NCBI GenBank assembly: GCA_002306815.1
Contig: DBTA01000036.1
Coordinates: forward strand, 141,442-205,441
Length of the DNA stretch: 64,000 bases
Reading direction: 5' to 3'
Origin: Dehalococcoidia bacterium UBA1328
GTDB taxonomy: Bacteria; Chloroflexota; Dehalococcoidia; Lucifugimonadales; Lucifugimonadaceae
This document shows positions 8,728-17,484 of this stretch, in pieces. A program made the translations under genes and the position numbers. The notes under the pieces were generated by a model. That model worked only from the letters and a program-made list of their open reading frames with translations, ran no database searches and was not told the DNA's origin. How positions within the stretch are numbered: position 1 is the first letter of the stretch; each line of letters opens with the position of its first letter.

Positions 8728-9408
8728 ATGGAAAAAGAAACATTCGACGATTTCCGGAGTTCATTTTCTTATGGCTCTCGTTCCGATCTGCTGTTCAAGT
8801 TCCTGAAATCTGGATCCGAGCAGCTCGCCGATGAGTTTCTTCAAGAGCTCCTGTCGTTAACGGGTGATCTGATTGACGATGGCGATCCGACCGCTATCGT
8901 CGAGGCAATCGTCCGGGCGCAAACTGCGGCTTATGCGGGCACTGACAATTTCGAATACGAAGATAAACCGTTCACCCCGTTCCCCAAGCCGGTTTCGGAA
9001 AGCAAGATAGCGCTACTAACCACCACTGGGCACTTTGTAGAAGGCGACGACCCAAACCCCTTTGGAATTGAAGATCTCACACAGGAACAAGCGTCAAAGA
9101 TGACCGCCGACTTCGGGAGGGCCAACCCTGAACTATCCGAAATTCCAACTTCCACACCGCGTGAACAAACACGCGTCCGCCACGGCGGTTACGACATCCG
9201 TGCCACCGCTGCGGATCGCAACGTTTCGCTGCCGATCGATCGACTCAACGAATTAGCTGAAGAAGGCGTTATTGGCGAATTCATAAGCCCTGCATTTTCG
9301 TTTGTTGGGCTCGCATCTCAACTGAGACTCAAGAAACAACGCGCTCATGAATGGGCGGAACAGGTCAAAGCTGCGGGTGCCGAAGCTGCTGTCCTAATCC
9401 CGATATGA
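8728..9408 (+). CDS. GrdB/PrdB-like glycine/sarcosine/betaine reductase-family protein
   Basis: A 226-residue protein resembling the widespread family annotated after selenoprotein B of glycine/sarcosine/betaine reductase. Recognisable blocks are IALLTTTGHFVEGDDP, RVRHGGYDIRATAADRNVSL with PIDRLNELAEEGVIGE, and a C-terminal helical region ending in AGAEAAVLIPI. No in-frame TGA is present and there is no selenocysteine-type Cys motif in the middle, so it is unlikely to be an active reductase of the Stickland type. Start ATG 8728 has GGAG six bases upstream. A short gene follows at 9481 and may be its partner. Biochemical role unknown. Confidence 0.65.
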   Translation: MEKETFDDFRSSFSYGSRSDLLFKFLKSGSEQLADEFLQELLSLTGDLIDDGDPTAIVEAIVRAQTAAYAGTDNFEYEDKPFTPFPKPVSESKIALLTTTGHFVEGDDPNPFGIEDLTQEQASKMTADFGRANPELSEIPTSTPREQTRVRHGGYDIRATAADRNVSLPIDRLNELAEEGVIGEFISPAFSFVGLASQLRLKKQRAHEWAEQVKAAGAEAAVLIPI

Positions 9409-9480
9409 CCGGTGTGTCACGTGTCGGTCGGGCACGTAGCACGAGCGTTCTAGGAAGCTGGAATTCCCAGCGTCGTAATA

Positions 9481-9696
9481 ATGTCAAAGGTGTTTAAAGA
9501 CCGAACTGCGGCAATGAACCCGGCTCGAATACTCTTAACACCACACCCAATGGGTCGACCGCTATCGGCACCGCATGATGTCGAGAAGCAGCGCGATATC
9601 TTGATGCATGGGCTTCGATTGCTGGACTCGGCAACCGAAGGTGGGACAATTGTCGAGTACGACAAGCCGTATCGGAGCGGACCGTTCTGCAACTAG
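9481..9696 (+). CDS. Short conserved-looking protein after the GrdB-like gene
   Basis: A 71-residue frame with coding character: ARILLTPHPMGRPLSAPHD, then VEKQRDILMHGLRLLDSATE and GGTIVEYDKPYR. The pattern (a strand with Pro/Gly-rich loop, one helix, a short strand) looks like a folded domain rather than a chance frame, and I have an impression of similar proteins encoded next to or fused with GrdB-like proteins. An in-frame stop lies just before ATG 9481, so it is not simply the tail of the previous gene. No clear ribosome site. It may be a stand-alone subunit or the remnant of a fusion. Confidence 0.45.
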   Translation: MSKVFKDRTAAMNPARILLTPHPMGRPLSAPHDVEKQRDILMHGLRLLDSATEGGTIVEYDKPYRSGPFCN

Positions 9697-9762
9697 AAAT
9701 TCGAATTCGATATGAGCCAAAAACCAAGGTTATTCAGGCGACGGGCGACGCACAATCACATG

Positions 9763-9775
9763 TAAACTCAAACCA
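9763..9775 (+). promoter_or_regulatory. -10 element directly before ffh
   Basis: TAAACT at 9763-9768 fits the TANNNT pattern of a -10 box and ends six bases before the ATG of ffh, with no Shine-Dalgarno sequence between. The same hexamer at the same distance precedes the FGGY kinase gene (45072-45077, minus strand). Both suggest leaderless mRNAs. Confidence 0.4.
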
Positions 9776-11109
9776 TGTTTGAGTCACTTACCGACAAGCT
9801 TGGCGGGGTGTTCGGCCAGCTAACTGGCAGCGGCAAGCTTTCCGCAAAAGATATCGATGCGGCGTTGCGCGAGGTCCGCCTTGCACTACTTGAAGCCGAT
9901 GTTGACTTCAAGGTCGCTCGTCAGTTCGTCAAAAACGTTAAAGAACGCGCTGACGGTGAAAAGGTTTATGCTTCCCTTACTCCAGGACAGTCGGTAATTC
10001 GAATCGTTAGAGACGAGCTGGCTGAAATTCTCGGCGGAGACGTAGTCGAGATCGCCCGCGCCGACAGTCCACCCAGCGTCATCATTCTCGTCGGGCTTCA
10101 AGGTGCTGGTAAAACCACTCTTGCCGCCAAGCTCGCGCTTCACCTTCGCAAGCAAAAGCACCCCGTAATGATGGCGGCATGTGACCTGCAACGACCTGCG
10201 GCGGTTGACCAGCTGAAGCAGCTCGGTAAGCAGCTCGATCTCTCCGTATATTCCGAAGAGCCTTCGAGTTCCACCCCTGTGAAGGTCGCCAAGGCGGCAT
10301 ACAAGCAGGCTGCTGACGAAGGTATTCACTACCTGATTCTCGATACTGCTGGTCGACTCGCCATTGACGATGATCTGATGAGCGAATTGGAAGAGATCCG
10401 AGATGCTACGTCACCTGTCGAAACCTTGCTCGTTCTCGATGCAATGACTGGTCAGGATGCAGTTCGTTCGGGTGGCGAGTTCAACGATCGAATCGGCGTT
10501 TCTGGCATGGTGCTCACCAAGATGGACGGTGATGCTCGTGGTGGTGCCGCGCTCTCGATGCGTTCTGCGACGGGTGTTCCAATCAAGTTCATCGGTGTTG
10601 GTGAACGACCCGATCAGTTCGAGGTTTACCACCCGGACCGCATCGCATCCCGAATCCTGGGCATGGGCGATTTTGAATCGTTGATCGAAAAGGCCGAGGC
10701 TCAGCTCGACACTCAACAAACACTCGCTCTTGAGCAGAAGATTCGAAAAAACCAGTTCGACCTAAACGACATGCTCCAGCAGTTCCAGACCATCAAGAAG
10801 ATGGGCTCGATGACCGATATTCTCGGCATGATCCCTGGAATGGGTGCGCTCCGTGGGAAGTTCAATCCAAAGGACATCGACGAACGACAAATGGCGCGGG
10901 TCGAAGCAATCATCCACTCGATGACGATGCAAGAGCGAGAAAATCCAACGATCATTAACGGATCACGACGGAAGCGAATAGCCGAAGGTTCTGGAACATC
11001 ACCAGCCCAGGTGAATCAGCTTCTAAGTCAGTTCAAGCAAATGCAGAAGATGATGAAGAAGATTTCGGGACCCGGTGGCAAACGAGCCCTAATGGGCATG
11101 TTCAAGTAG
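9775..11109 (+). CDS. ffh: Signal recognition particle protein Ffh/SRP54
   Basis: GTPase of the signal recognition particle that binds signal peptides and 4.5S RNA and delivers ribosomes to FtsY at the membrane. It has 444 residues, normal for Ffh. N domain about 1-90; G domain with P-loop VGLQGAGKTT (about 106-115), DLQRPAAVDQL, DTAGRL and TKMDGDARGG; M domain from about 325, rich in Met, with the RNA-binding segment ending SRRKRIAEGSGTS and a Gln/Met-rich finger near the end. There is no RBS, but a TAAACT box sits just before the ATG. The 4.5S RNA gene was not found in this window. Confidence 0.97.
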   Translation: MFESLTDKLGGVFGQLTGSGKLSAKDIDAALREVRLALLEADVDFKVARQFVKNVKERADGEKVYASLTPGQSVIRIVRDELAEILGGDVVEIARADSPPSVIILVGLQGAGKTTLAAKLALHLRKQKHPVMMAACDLQRPAAVDQLKQLGKQLDLSVYSEEPSSSTPVKVAKAAYKQAADEGIHYLILDTAGRLAIDDDLMSELEEIRDATSPVETLLVLDAMTGQDAVRSGGEFNDRIGVSGMVLTKMDGDARGGAALSMRSATGVPIKFIGVGERPDQFEVYHPDRIASRILGMGDFESLIEKAEAQLDTQQTLALEQKIRKNQFDLNDMLQQFQTIKKMGSMTDILGMIPGMGALRGKFNPKDIDERQMARVEAIIHSMTMQERENPTIINGSRRKRIAEGSGTSPAQVNQLLSQFKQMQKMMKKISGPGGKRALMGMFK

Positions 11110-11152
11110 CCAAATCCCCGGCCACCTTCTACCACCTCGCCCCTGCAACCCC

Positions 11153-11225
11153 TGTTGTCGTTGCTAGGAGTGAGGAACGAACGACGTGGCAATCCGCCCC
11201 TGAAAAATCGTTCTCTCCACATCCC
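11153..11225 (-). repeat. Dispersed palindromic repeat, copy C
   Basis: Reverse complement aligns base for base over 73 positions with 1236-1308 (core CGGATTGCCACGTCG). It lies between ffh and the NIPSNAP gene. The rest of 11110-11383 holds no gene that I can recognise. Confidence 0.8.
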
Positions 11226-11383
11226 ACACACTCGACCATCACTCGTTTCCTCGTGATGTCGATGTATGGAACGGTGGTGCGCTGGAAACGACCGAACTTG
11301 GACGAGTGACGTTAGAATCAGCCGTCGATCATCACGAACTCATTAAACGGCCGCGGAAAAGCTGCCTCGGAGGCTAAAAAATA

Positions 11384-11677
11384 ATGACTGTTGCACACTT
11401 GCGCACTTACACCATCAACAAGGGAATGATGGACAGCTGGCTTGAAACCTTTGAAACCCTGATTCCCTGGATGAAAGAAGCAGGAATTAAGGTTGAGAGC
11501 GCCTGGGTAAACGAAGAGAAAACCCAGTTCATATGGATTCGCTCATACGGCGATAAGGTCGAGAACATCGAAACCGCCGAAGCCAAGTTCTACGGTAGTG
11601 ATAACTGGATCGCCAACGTCGATCGAATTCGCGGACACCTAGCTCACCGCGAGATCGTTCAGATCGAGACGCCTTAG
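11384..11677 (+). CDS. NIPSNAP-like dimeric alpha/beta-barrel protein
   Basis: A small 97-residue ferredoxin-like protein of the NIPSNAP/antibiotic-biosynthesis-monooxygenase superfamily. It starts with the typical first strand (VAHLRTYTINKG), a helix with the pattern of WLETFETLIPWM, a second strand (VESAWVNEE), and FIWIRSYGD. Such proteins form dimeric barrels; no catalytic residue can be named. GGAGG at 11369-11373 lies 10 bases before the ATG. Its stop codon overlaps that of fmt on the opposite strand by four bases (TTAG), so the two genes converge tightly. Confidence 0.75.
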   Translation: MTVAHLRTYTINKGMMDSWLETFETLIPWMKEAGIKVESAWVNEEKTQFIWIRSYGDKVENIETAEAKFYGSDNWIANVDRIRGHLAHREIVQIETP

Positions 11678-12615
11678 TTCTTACCCGAACCCAGTGTTGC
11701 TCCGTCGAACTCCGGCTGACCATTGAGAAAATCGGCGGCGGCAACAGCCTGGCGACCCTGGAGCTGAATTCGTTTCAGCAAGATCGAACCCGAACCGCAT
11801 CCTACGAACGCGTTGCCGTCGTCGACAAAAACCACTCCAACACCCGCCGATGGCGTATCCGACAACTCTGCATCAACGATTTTCAGAGTTTTGTCACCCC
11901 AACTTGTAAATGTCCCGGGCCAAGGGCTGTAAGCGCGAATCATCCGATCGATCTTTTCAAAGGGATCAGCCCAATCGATCTCACCATCTGATCGATCTAA
12001 GAGTCTCGACACGGTCCCCAGAGAGTCGTTCTGCGGCTGCGGCTGAATAGAGCCGTCTTCCAGTCCATTAAGAACCGCTGGCAACATCGATGCTCCCTCC
12101 CTAAAAAGGCGCGCCTGTAGTTCGGCTCCTTTTTCAGTACCGTCCAACTTGACTGGCGGCGACTGCGCAAGAACAGGTCCTGTGTCCATACCCTCGTCGA
12201 GCAGCATCACGGATACGCCGGTTTCGCTTTGACCATCGAGAATTGCGGTTACGACCGGACTTGGCCCTCGGTACTTCGGAAGTAGCGACGGGTGAACATT
12301 TACGACACCCATCGGGGGAACTTCCAACAACTCTGGCGGTAAAATTCGACCGTACGCAACCACGACGAATACATCTGCGTTCAATTCTCGCAGTCTGTTT
12401 AGCTCATCAGGGTTATTTCTAAGTGAACGTGGCGTGAAAACAGGAATACCGCTTGCTTCCGCAGTCGTTCTTACCGGAGTCGGCCTCAATATACGCCCTC
12501 TACCGGCCTTTCGATCGGGCTGGGTGTAGGCAGCCGTAACGGTGTGGCCGTCATCAATTAATGCCGCTAACGCGTCGGAGGCTTCAGCCGGTGACCCGAA
12601 AAAAACGATTCTCAT
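11674..12615 (-). CDS. fmt: Methionyl-tRNA formyltransferase
   Basis: Formylates the methionine on initiator tRNA using 10-formyltetrahydrofolate. The protein is 313 residues, the usual length, with an N-terminal Rossmann-type formyltransferase domain (RIVFFGSPAEAS at the start; VNVHPSLLPKYRGPSPV with the catalytic Asn/His, then DEGMDTGPVL) and a C-terminal tRNA-binding barrel from about residue 205. The common SLLPRWRGAAPI block reads SLLPKYRGPSPV here, a conservative variation. TATAAA (12629 down to 12624) ends eight bases before the ATG, so this mRNA may also be leaderless. It converges with the NIPSNAP gene. Confidence 0.95.
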   Translation of the reverse strand: MRIVFFGSPAEASDALAALIDDGHTVTAAYTQPDRKAGRGRILRPTPVRTTAEASGIPVFTPRSLRNNPDELNRLRELNADVFVVVAYGRILPPELLEVPPMGVVNVHPSLLPKYRGPSPVVTAILDGQSETGVSVMLLDEGMDTGPVLAQSPPVKLDGTEKGAELQARLFREGASMLPAVLNGLEDGSIQPQPQNDSLGTVSRLLDRSDGEIDWADPFEKIDRMIRAYSPWPGTFTSWGDKTLKIVDAELSDTPSAGVGVVFVDDGNAFVGCGSGSILLKRIQLQGRQAVAAADFLNGQPEFDGATLGSGKN

Positions 12616-12813
12616 GCAACTACTTTATATCTCTCGCGCCGCGCCGGGCACGCTGAAATGGGCGGCGCGGTACGGCAAGAATTTCTCGGAGAAATATTAA
12701 AAATTATGGTCGCTCAAACTGAGTCGTGATCGATGTCACAATATTGTTGGGAAATTCGTGTGAAATTCAGCCCAAATCACCCGTCGCGGGGGTTGCATTG
12801 ACTAGCGTGACGC

Positions 12814-14343
12814 ATGGTACGGTTGCCCTCAGACAGGCACCACCTCAGGCAACGTCCAGCTGCCGAAAAAGCCGGTCTACGTAATCCACATATTTGGTCG
12901 ATGTTTTTTTACAAGTCAGCTTGTCTGACTCGGGGGCTGTCTGCACCCAAGAATAGTGAGGGTTCGGCGACGGATAATGCACGGAAAATATGGTCAGCTG
13001 CCCTCGGTCAGCTCCAGCTAGAAATCCCTCGTCCGAACTACGAAACGTGGTTAAAACCCACTTCTACGGTGGGATTAGACGGCGACACACTCACAATTTC
13101 AACGCCGAGTCCTTTCGCAGCAGAAATGCTCGATAAGAGACTTTCTGGAACCATCCTTCGGACTGTTTCTCGTGTCGCCGGTCGAAAGCTCAAAGTACAG
13201 TTCCAGGTCAAGGGTTCGACACAAGAACAACACGTCGAACAGGCTGTATCGAACGGATTTGAAAAATCGGAACACGACTCGGAACATAAAGTTGGGAAAA
13301 TCGACTACGCTAGGCCTTACGCGTTAAAGCCATCTTTCAGTTTCGACACGTTCGTAGTTGGCCCATCGAACCGCCTGGCGCAAGCTGCGGCAAGCAAGGT
13401 TTCTGAAGCTCCCGGCGGCGTTTACAACCCGCTGTACATCTACTCAGAAGTTGGGCTCGGAAAAACCCACCTTCTTCACGCGATAGGCCACACGTTGGTC
13501 GCTAGCGGGTTGAACGTCATCTACGTCAGCAGTGAGCGGTTCACCAACGAGTACATCAGCGCGATTCGAGAAGGAACCGCAAGCATGTTCCGCGAGCGGT
13601 ACCGCAGTGCGGATGTTCTAATGGTCGACGATATCCAGTTCATCGCATCGAAGCCGCAAACTCAGGAAGGTTTCTTCCACACCTTCAACGAGCTTCACAT
13701 GGCGGGCAAGCAAATTGTGATCACCGGTGACGAACCGGCGAGCAAGAGCATGCTGCAAGAAAGGATTCAGTCGAGACTTGCTGGAGGGCTTGAAGTTGAC
13801 CTTCAGCCGCCAGATTATGAATCTCGCTATGCGATCCTCCAGAGCAAGGCGCCGGATCTCGAACCAAACGTAATTGATCAGATCGCACAGCGAGCTCACC
13901 AGAATGTTAGGGAGCTCGAAGGAGCGTTAAATCGGGTAATTGCCTATTCCCATCTCATCGGCAGCGCTGTTACGACCGAGCTTGCAGATCAGGCGCTCAA
14001 AAGCTTACTGGCCGAGACACCGAAAGATGTTGTCTCCGTAGACGAAATACTGAACTCGATTGCTGATTTCTCGGGCGTTCCTGTTGATCGAATCATCGGT
14101 AAACGACGCGACAAGGCAACGGCGGAAGCTCGCAGGATGGCAATGTACCTGCTTCGTGAAGACGCTCATCTCACTTCGGCGCGCGTTGGTCAGGCACTCG
14201 GCGGTAAAGATCACTCGACCGTACTTTATGCGCAGAAACGCTTCGAGCAATTGATGGAAACTGACTCCTCGGTTAGACAACACCTTGCTGCCGTAAGGGA
14301 CATCATCGTCAGGTCACGACGAGTTAGCGTTTCCGCGGATTAG
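12814..14343 (+). CDS. dnaA: Chromosomal replication initiator DnaA
   Basis: AAA+ initiator that binds DnaA boxes at oriC and melts the origin. As drawn, 509 residues. Domain I is recognisable from ARKIWSAALGQLQ (about 56) through PNYETWLKPT. The AAA+ module has Walker A EVGLGKTH (about 212-219) and Walker B LMVDDIQFI (about 269-277). The C-terminal helix-turn-helix carries the DnaA signature GGKDHSTVLYA. The start is uncertain: ATG 12814, ATG 12901 and TTG 12921 are in frame, and the first 50 residues do not look like DnaA, so 12901 or 12921 is quite possible. GTTGCC at 12822-12827 and GGCAAC at 12848-12853 form an inverted repeat that would then lie in the leader. dnaN is not adjacent. Confidence 0.96.
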   Translation: MVRLPSDRHHLRQRPAAEKAGLRNPHIWSMFFYKSACLTRGLSAPKNSEGSATDNARKIWSAALGQLQLEIPRPNYETWLKPTSTVGLDGDTLTISTPSPFAAEMLDKRLSGTILRTVSRVAGRKLKVQFQVKGSTQEQHVEQAVSNGFEKSEHDSEHKVGKIDYARPYALKPSFSFDTFVVGPSNRLAQAAASKVSEAPGGVYNPLYIYSEVGLGKTHLLHAIGHTLVASGLNVIYVSSERFTNEYISAIREGTASMFRERYRSADVLMVDDIQFIASKPQTQEGFFHTFNELHMAGKQIVITGDEPASKSMLQERIQSRLAGGLEVDLQPPDYESRYAILQSKAPDLEPNVIDQIAQRAHQNVRELEGALNRVIAYSHLIGSAVTTELADQALKSLLAETPKDVVSVDEILNSIADFSGVPVDRIIGKRRDKATAEARRMAMYLLREDAHLTSARVGQALGGKDHSTVLYAQKRFEQLMETDSSVRQHLAAVRDIIVRSRRVSVSAD

Positions 14344-14370
14344 TTGTACCCCCCCCATAGAGGTTCCCTC

Positions 14371-14688
14371 GTGAACGACATTAAGCTCCACCTCGTTCAA
14401 CACGGAGAAACCGTCGGCGATGGCACTCGCTATAGCTACGTTGACGAGCCTCCACTAACTGAGAACGGGTTTACCCAGGCTCAACTTTCTGCCCGGGTTC
14501 TTGAGCGCTTGATAATTGGGTAGATCGGTGCAAATCCAATGATTAGAGCTGTTCAAACCGCTAAGCCCGCCGCGAACTCTCTGTAACTCACACCCAGCTA
14601 CTACGATGGCATCCAGGAAATAGATACTGGCGAATCACCTACTCAAATCCTAGTTAGGCAACCAAACGAATGTGAAATGTGTGTCTAA
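14371..14688 (+). pseudogene. Decayed histidine phosphatase (phosphoglycerate mutase-like)
   Basis: Starting at GTG 14371 the frame reads IKLHLVQHGETVGDG, then PPLTENGFTQAQLSARVLE; a TAG at 14521 interrupts; then NPMIRAVQTAKPAA, a TAA at 14584; then SYYDGIQEIDTGE, with the last stop at 14686. These are the ordered landmarks of the histidine phosphatase superfamily (RHGET, LTxxG, SPxxRAxQTA, ExxxG), all in one frame. The catalytic RHG is already changed to QHG. Later parts of the domain are gone, and the remnant runs into the AT-rich origin candidate. Confidence 0.75.
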
Positions 14689-14979
14689 TCTGCTCTTGAT
14701 CATCACAAATTTTATGTGGATAAGCGCCGGCAAAAGTTCGTTCTCAAGTGTGGACAGATATTTCAAACATGACTCATTGAAACAATTTGAATCACTTTCC
14801 AAAAATCTTTCCGGAACATCAGCATGAATTAACACGACAATCCATATCTAACACTCGAATACCCACCGTTTCTCAACAGGAGTTTTATACTCAAACCAAG
14901 TTGATTATTCACATATCAACACTCTTTACTGATATCACGATTAATTAACCAAAGATATTTTCTGATTTATTTATCCACA
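14640..14979. other. Candidate replication origin (oriC) with DnaA boxes
   Basis: AT-rich gap between dnaA (and the decayed phosphatase) and obg. Perfect DnaA boxes: TGTGGATAA at 14715-14723 (reverse) and TTATCCACA at 14971-14979 (forward). Near matches: TTATTCACA at 14905-14913 (one mismatch, flanked by GTTGAT/ATCAAC arms), TGTGGACAG at 14749-14757 and TGTGTCTAA at 14680-14688 (two mismatches each). The stretch 14922-14970 is extremely AT-rich and would suit an unwinding element. Location beside dnaA and near gyrB supports the call. The right-hand box overlaps the obg start codon. Confidence 0.65.
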
Positions 14980-16268
14980 TGCTTGATTCCGCAGTAATAG
15001 AAGTTCGAGCCGGTAACGGCGGTAACGGCAATGTTGCGTTCATTCGTGAAGCGCTTCTTCCACGCGGAGGTCCAGGTGGGGGAGACGGTGGACATGGTGG
15101 TGACGTATTTCTCGTCGCAGATTCATCAATCAACACCCTTACAAAGTTTCATTGGCAACCACACTTCATTGCGAAGAATGGGTCGAAAGGCGATGGACAC
15201 AATCGTAACGGAGCCAGAGGGGACTCGATTGAAGTAACAGTCCCGGTCGGAACTGAAGTTTGGCTCTGGGAAGACCAGGAAGATAAAAAGCTTCTAGGTG
15301 ATTTGAGTGAGCACGGTCAAAAAATGATCGTTGCAGAAGGTGGACGAGGTGGTTGGGGCAACGCTCACTTTGTTACTCCTACTCAACAAGAGCCGTTGCT
15401 CGCAGAAGCTGGCGGTGAAGGTGAAATTCGGCGTGTTCGTTTAAATCTGAAACTTCTAGCTGATGTCGGTCTCGTAGGAATGCCTAATGCCGGAAAGTCG
15501 AGCATATTGACCGCAATTAGCGCTGCTCGCCCGAAAGTTGCTGATTATCCGTTTACGACACTCGAACCTGTACTTGGAGTCGTAGAGTTCGGTCCTCAAG
15601 CTTTCGTGGCCGTCGACATTCCTGGACTGATCGAGGGTGCTCACACTGGCACGGGTCTCGGAGATGAGTTTCTCAAGCATGTGCAGCGCACAAAGGTTCT
15701 GGTTCATGTTGTCGATGGCAGTGAAGACGACGTCGTTGGACGGATTAAAGCGATCAACTATGAGATCACCCAGTTTGATCCTGAACTCGCAAAAAAACCA
15801 CAGATACTTGCTGTAAACAAACTAGACCTTGACGAAGTTTCAGTTCTTCAAGCGGAAATTACCACCGAGCTAGAAAACCTGGAAGGACTGCATTCGGAAG
15901 TGTTCTTCGTTTCGGCGGCAACTTACGATGGTCTTGAGAATCTAAAACAGGCGATGTTCAACCTGCTGAGAAAGTCACAGCAGAATGAAACTAGAACCAC
16001 ATCGGAAGCTTCGGACGAGATACCCGTAATACGACCATTAGTTAGAAAATCCTCCGATGTAGTTATCAGAGATTCCGAAGGTCAACTCAGAGTTGTACAC
16101 CCTAAAGCGGTTCGACTCGCAAAGGGCAGCAACCTCGAATTGCATGAGGCACGCCTCCAGTTCCATCGTCGTCTTGAGCAGTTGAAAATTACGAAAGCAC
16201 TACGAGAGGCAGGCATGGAGGAAGGCGACACCGTGCTGATTGCCGACTGGGAGTTTGATTGGGACTAA
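14979..16268 (+). CDS. obg: GTPase Obg/CgtA
   Basis: Essential ribosome-associated GTPase of large-subunit assembly and stress signalling, 429 residues. The N-terminal Obg glycine-rich fold is clear (DSAVIEVRAGNGGNGNVAF, PRGGPGGGDGGHGGDV). The G domain holds GLVGMPNAGKSS, YPFTTLEP, DIPGLIEGAH and NKLDL. A C-terminal OCT domain follows from about residue 350 (RDSEGQLRVVHPKAV onward). No Shine-Dalgarno is visible, and the ATG is embedded in a perfect DnaA box, so expression could respond to DnaA binding. The TAA overlaps the nadD ATG by one base, showing an operon with nadD and then pyrE. Confidence 0.96.
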   Translation: MLDSAVIEVRAGNGGNGNVAFIREALLPRGGPGGGDGGHGGDVFLVADSSINTLTKFHWQPHFIAKNGSKGDGHNRNGARGDSIEVTVPVGTEVWLWEDQEDKKLLGDLSEHGQKMIVAEGGRGGWGNAHFVTPTQQEPLLAEAGGEGEIRRVRLNLKLLADVGLVGMPNAGKSSILTAISAARPKVADYPFTTLEPVLGVVEFGPQAFVAVDIPGLIEGAHTGTGLGDEFLKHVQRTKVLVHVVDGSEDDVVGRIKAINYEITQFDPELAKKPQILAVNKLDLDEVSVLQAEITTELENLEGLHSEVFFVSAATYDGLENLKQAMFNLLRKSQQNETRTTSEASDEIPVIRPLVRKSSDVVIRDSEGQLRVVHPKAVRLAKGSNLELHEARLQFHRRLEQLKITKALREAGMEEGDTVLIADWEFDWD

Positions 16269-16879
16269 TGTCTGATCCCAACGTCCCTAAGAAGATCGGT
16301 GTGTTCGGTGGTACGTTCGACCCGATCCACAGCGGACACATTGCTGTGGGTCGTGCAGTGCGCGACGAACTCGAACTCGATCGAGTCCTGCTGGTAGTGA
16401 ATTCCGACCAATGGCTTCGAGATAATCCTCCTTCAGCGTCGGTTGCCGACAGGTTCGCCATGGTCAAACTCGCCGTTGAACATGAAATCGGGATGGAAGT
16501 ATCCGACGTGGATATAGCCCGAGGAGGGTCAACCTATACTGTTGACACTCTTAGCGACTTGCGTCAGCAACTCGGGAGCTCGGTCGAACTGCATCTGGTT
16601 GTTGGAGCAGACTCGGCGCTTTCGATGGACCGGTGGAGAGACTGTCAACAAATGAAACAGCTGGCAAAAATCGTTGCTGTTGGTAGGCCCGGTCAACAAT
16701 TCGATTCTGGCTTACTCGATAGCTCACACCCGGCGAGCGGGGCAGAGTATCTTGAAGGACCAATGATCGACATTTCGGCTACCGGAATTCGCGAGCTTAT
16801 TGATTCTAACCGCTCGGTGGATCAATTCCTGACTCCCGCTGTAGCCACGTACATAAAAAGCCACAACCTTTACCAGTAA
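16268..16879 (+). CDS. nadD: Nicotinate-nucleotide adenylyltransferase
   Basis: Adenylylates nicotinate mononucleotide to deamido-NAD in NAD biosynthesis; about 203 residues. The nucleotidyltransferase core motif GGTFDPIHSGH lies at residues 14-24, and the C-terminal SATGIREL carries the ISxTxxR-type motif. LVVGADSALSMDRW is the usual middle block. The start is ATG 16268, sharing one base with the obg stop; the TTG three codons earlier is less likely. obg-nadD gene order is common in bacteria, but rsfS is not the next gene here; pyrE is. Confidence 0.93.
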   Translation: MSDPNVPKKIGVFGGTFDPIHSGHIAVGRAVRDELELDRVLLVVNSDQWLRDNPPSASVADRFAMVKLAVEHEIGMEVSDVDIARGGSTYTVDTLSDLRQQLGSSVELHLVVGADSALSMDRWRDCQQMKQLAKIVAVGRPGQQFDSGLLDSSHPASGAEYLEGPMIDISATGIRELIDSNRSVDQFLTPAVATYIKSHNLYQ

Positions 16880-16890
16880 CCGGAGTACAA

Positions 16891-17484
16891 ATGACCACGC
16901 CTGCCAGATCAAATGGCAACGACCTGCACGCCATTGCAACTCGCCTGTACGAACGGGCCAAGGAACTTGAATCGCTGAGGTTTGGCGACTTCACGCTGTC
17001 TTCAGGCCAGAAGAGCACCTACTACTTCGATGGTCGGATGCTTTCTACCGACCCCGAAGGAGCCGATTTGATCTCTCAGGCATTTGGAATTGCGATGGAT
17101 GAAGCCGGCGTTGATGCGTTTGGTGGTCCGACGGTTGCTGCAGTGCCAATTGTCGGCTCACTGGCATTGCGTTCTCGACTCGATGGCAAAGATCGAACAG
17201 GATTTTTCGTTCGACCCGAGCAAAAAGACCATGGTGCAGGAAAGCAGATCGAAGGAAACCTTCAGGCGGGGATGAAGGTTGCAGCGTTCGACGACACGAT
17301 TTCAACTGGCGGATCGCTGTTCCCAGCAATTGATGCTGTGGAGGCGGCTGGATGCGACGTCGTGCTGGTTATGGCAATCCTGGATCGTCATCAAGGTGGC
17401 GACGCCGAAATCGACCGTAGGCGAATCCCGTTCTTCCGCCTCTGGGAATCAACCCCTGAGGGCAAAATCACCATAGCCGTCTAG
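16891..17484 (+). CDS. pyrE: Orotate phosphoribosyltransferase
   Basis: Transfers phosphoribosyl from PRPP to orotate in pyrimidine synthesis, 197 residues. FGDFTLSSGQKSTYYFDGR is the typical N-terminal strand-loop, FGGPTVAAVPIVGSLAL the second block, and FDDTISTGGSLFPAID the PRPP-binding loop (DDTxSTGGS), where many homologs have VEDVxTTGGS. The Lys-containing flexible loop is present as PEQKDHGAGKQIEG. It starts 12 bases after nadD, so probably in the obg-nadD-pyrE operon, with GGAG ahead of the ATG. It converges with gyrB. Confidence 0.93.
   Translation: MTTPARSNGNDLHAIATRLYERAKELESLRFGDFTLSSGQKSTYYFDGRMLSTDPEGADLISQAFGIAMDEAGVDAFGGPTVAAVPIVGSLALRSRLDGKDRTGFFVRPEQKDHGAGKQIEGNLQAGMKVAAFDDTISTGGSLFPAIDAVEAAGCDVVLVMAILDRHQGGDAEIDRRRIPFFRLWESTPEGKITIAV

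Noticed and set aside
12616..12813. Gap upstream of dnaA as the origin
   Set aside because: It has AT-rich spots but no good DnaA box, whereas the gap downstream has two perfect ones.
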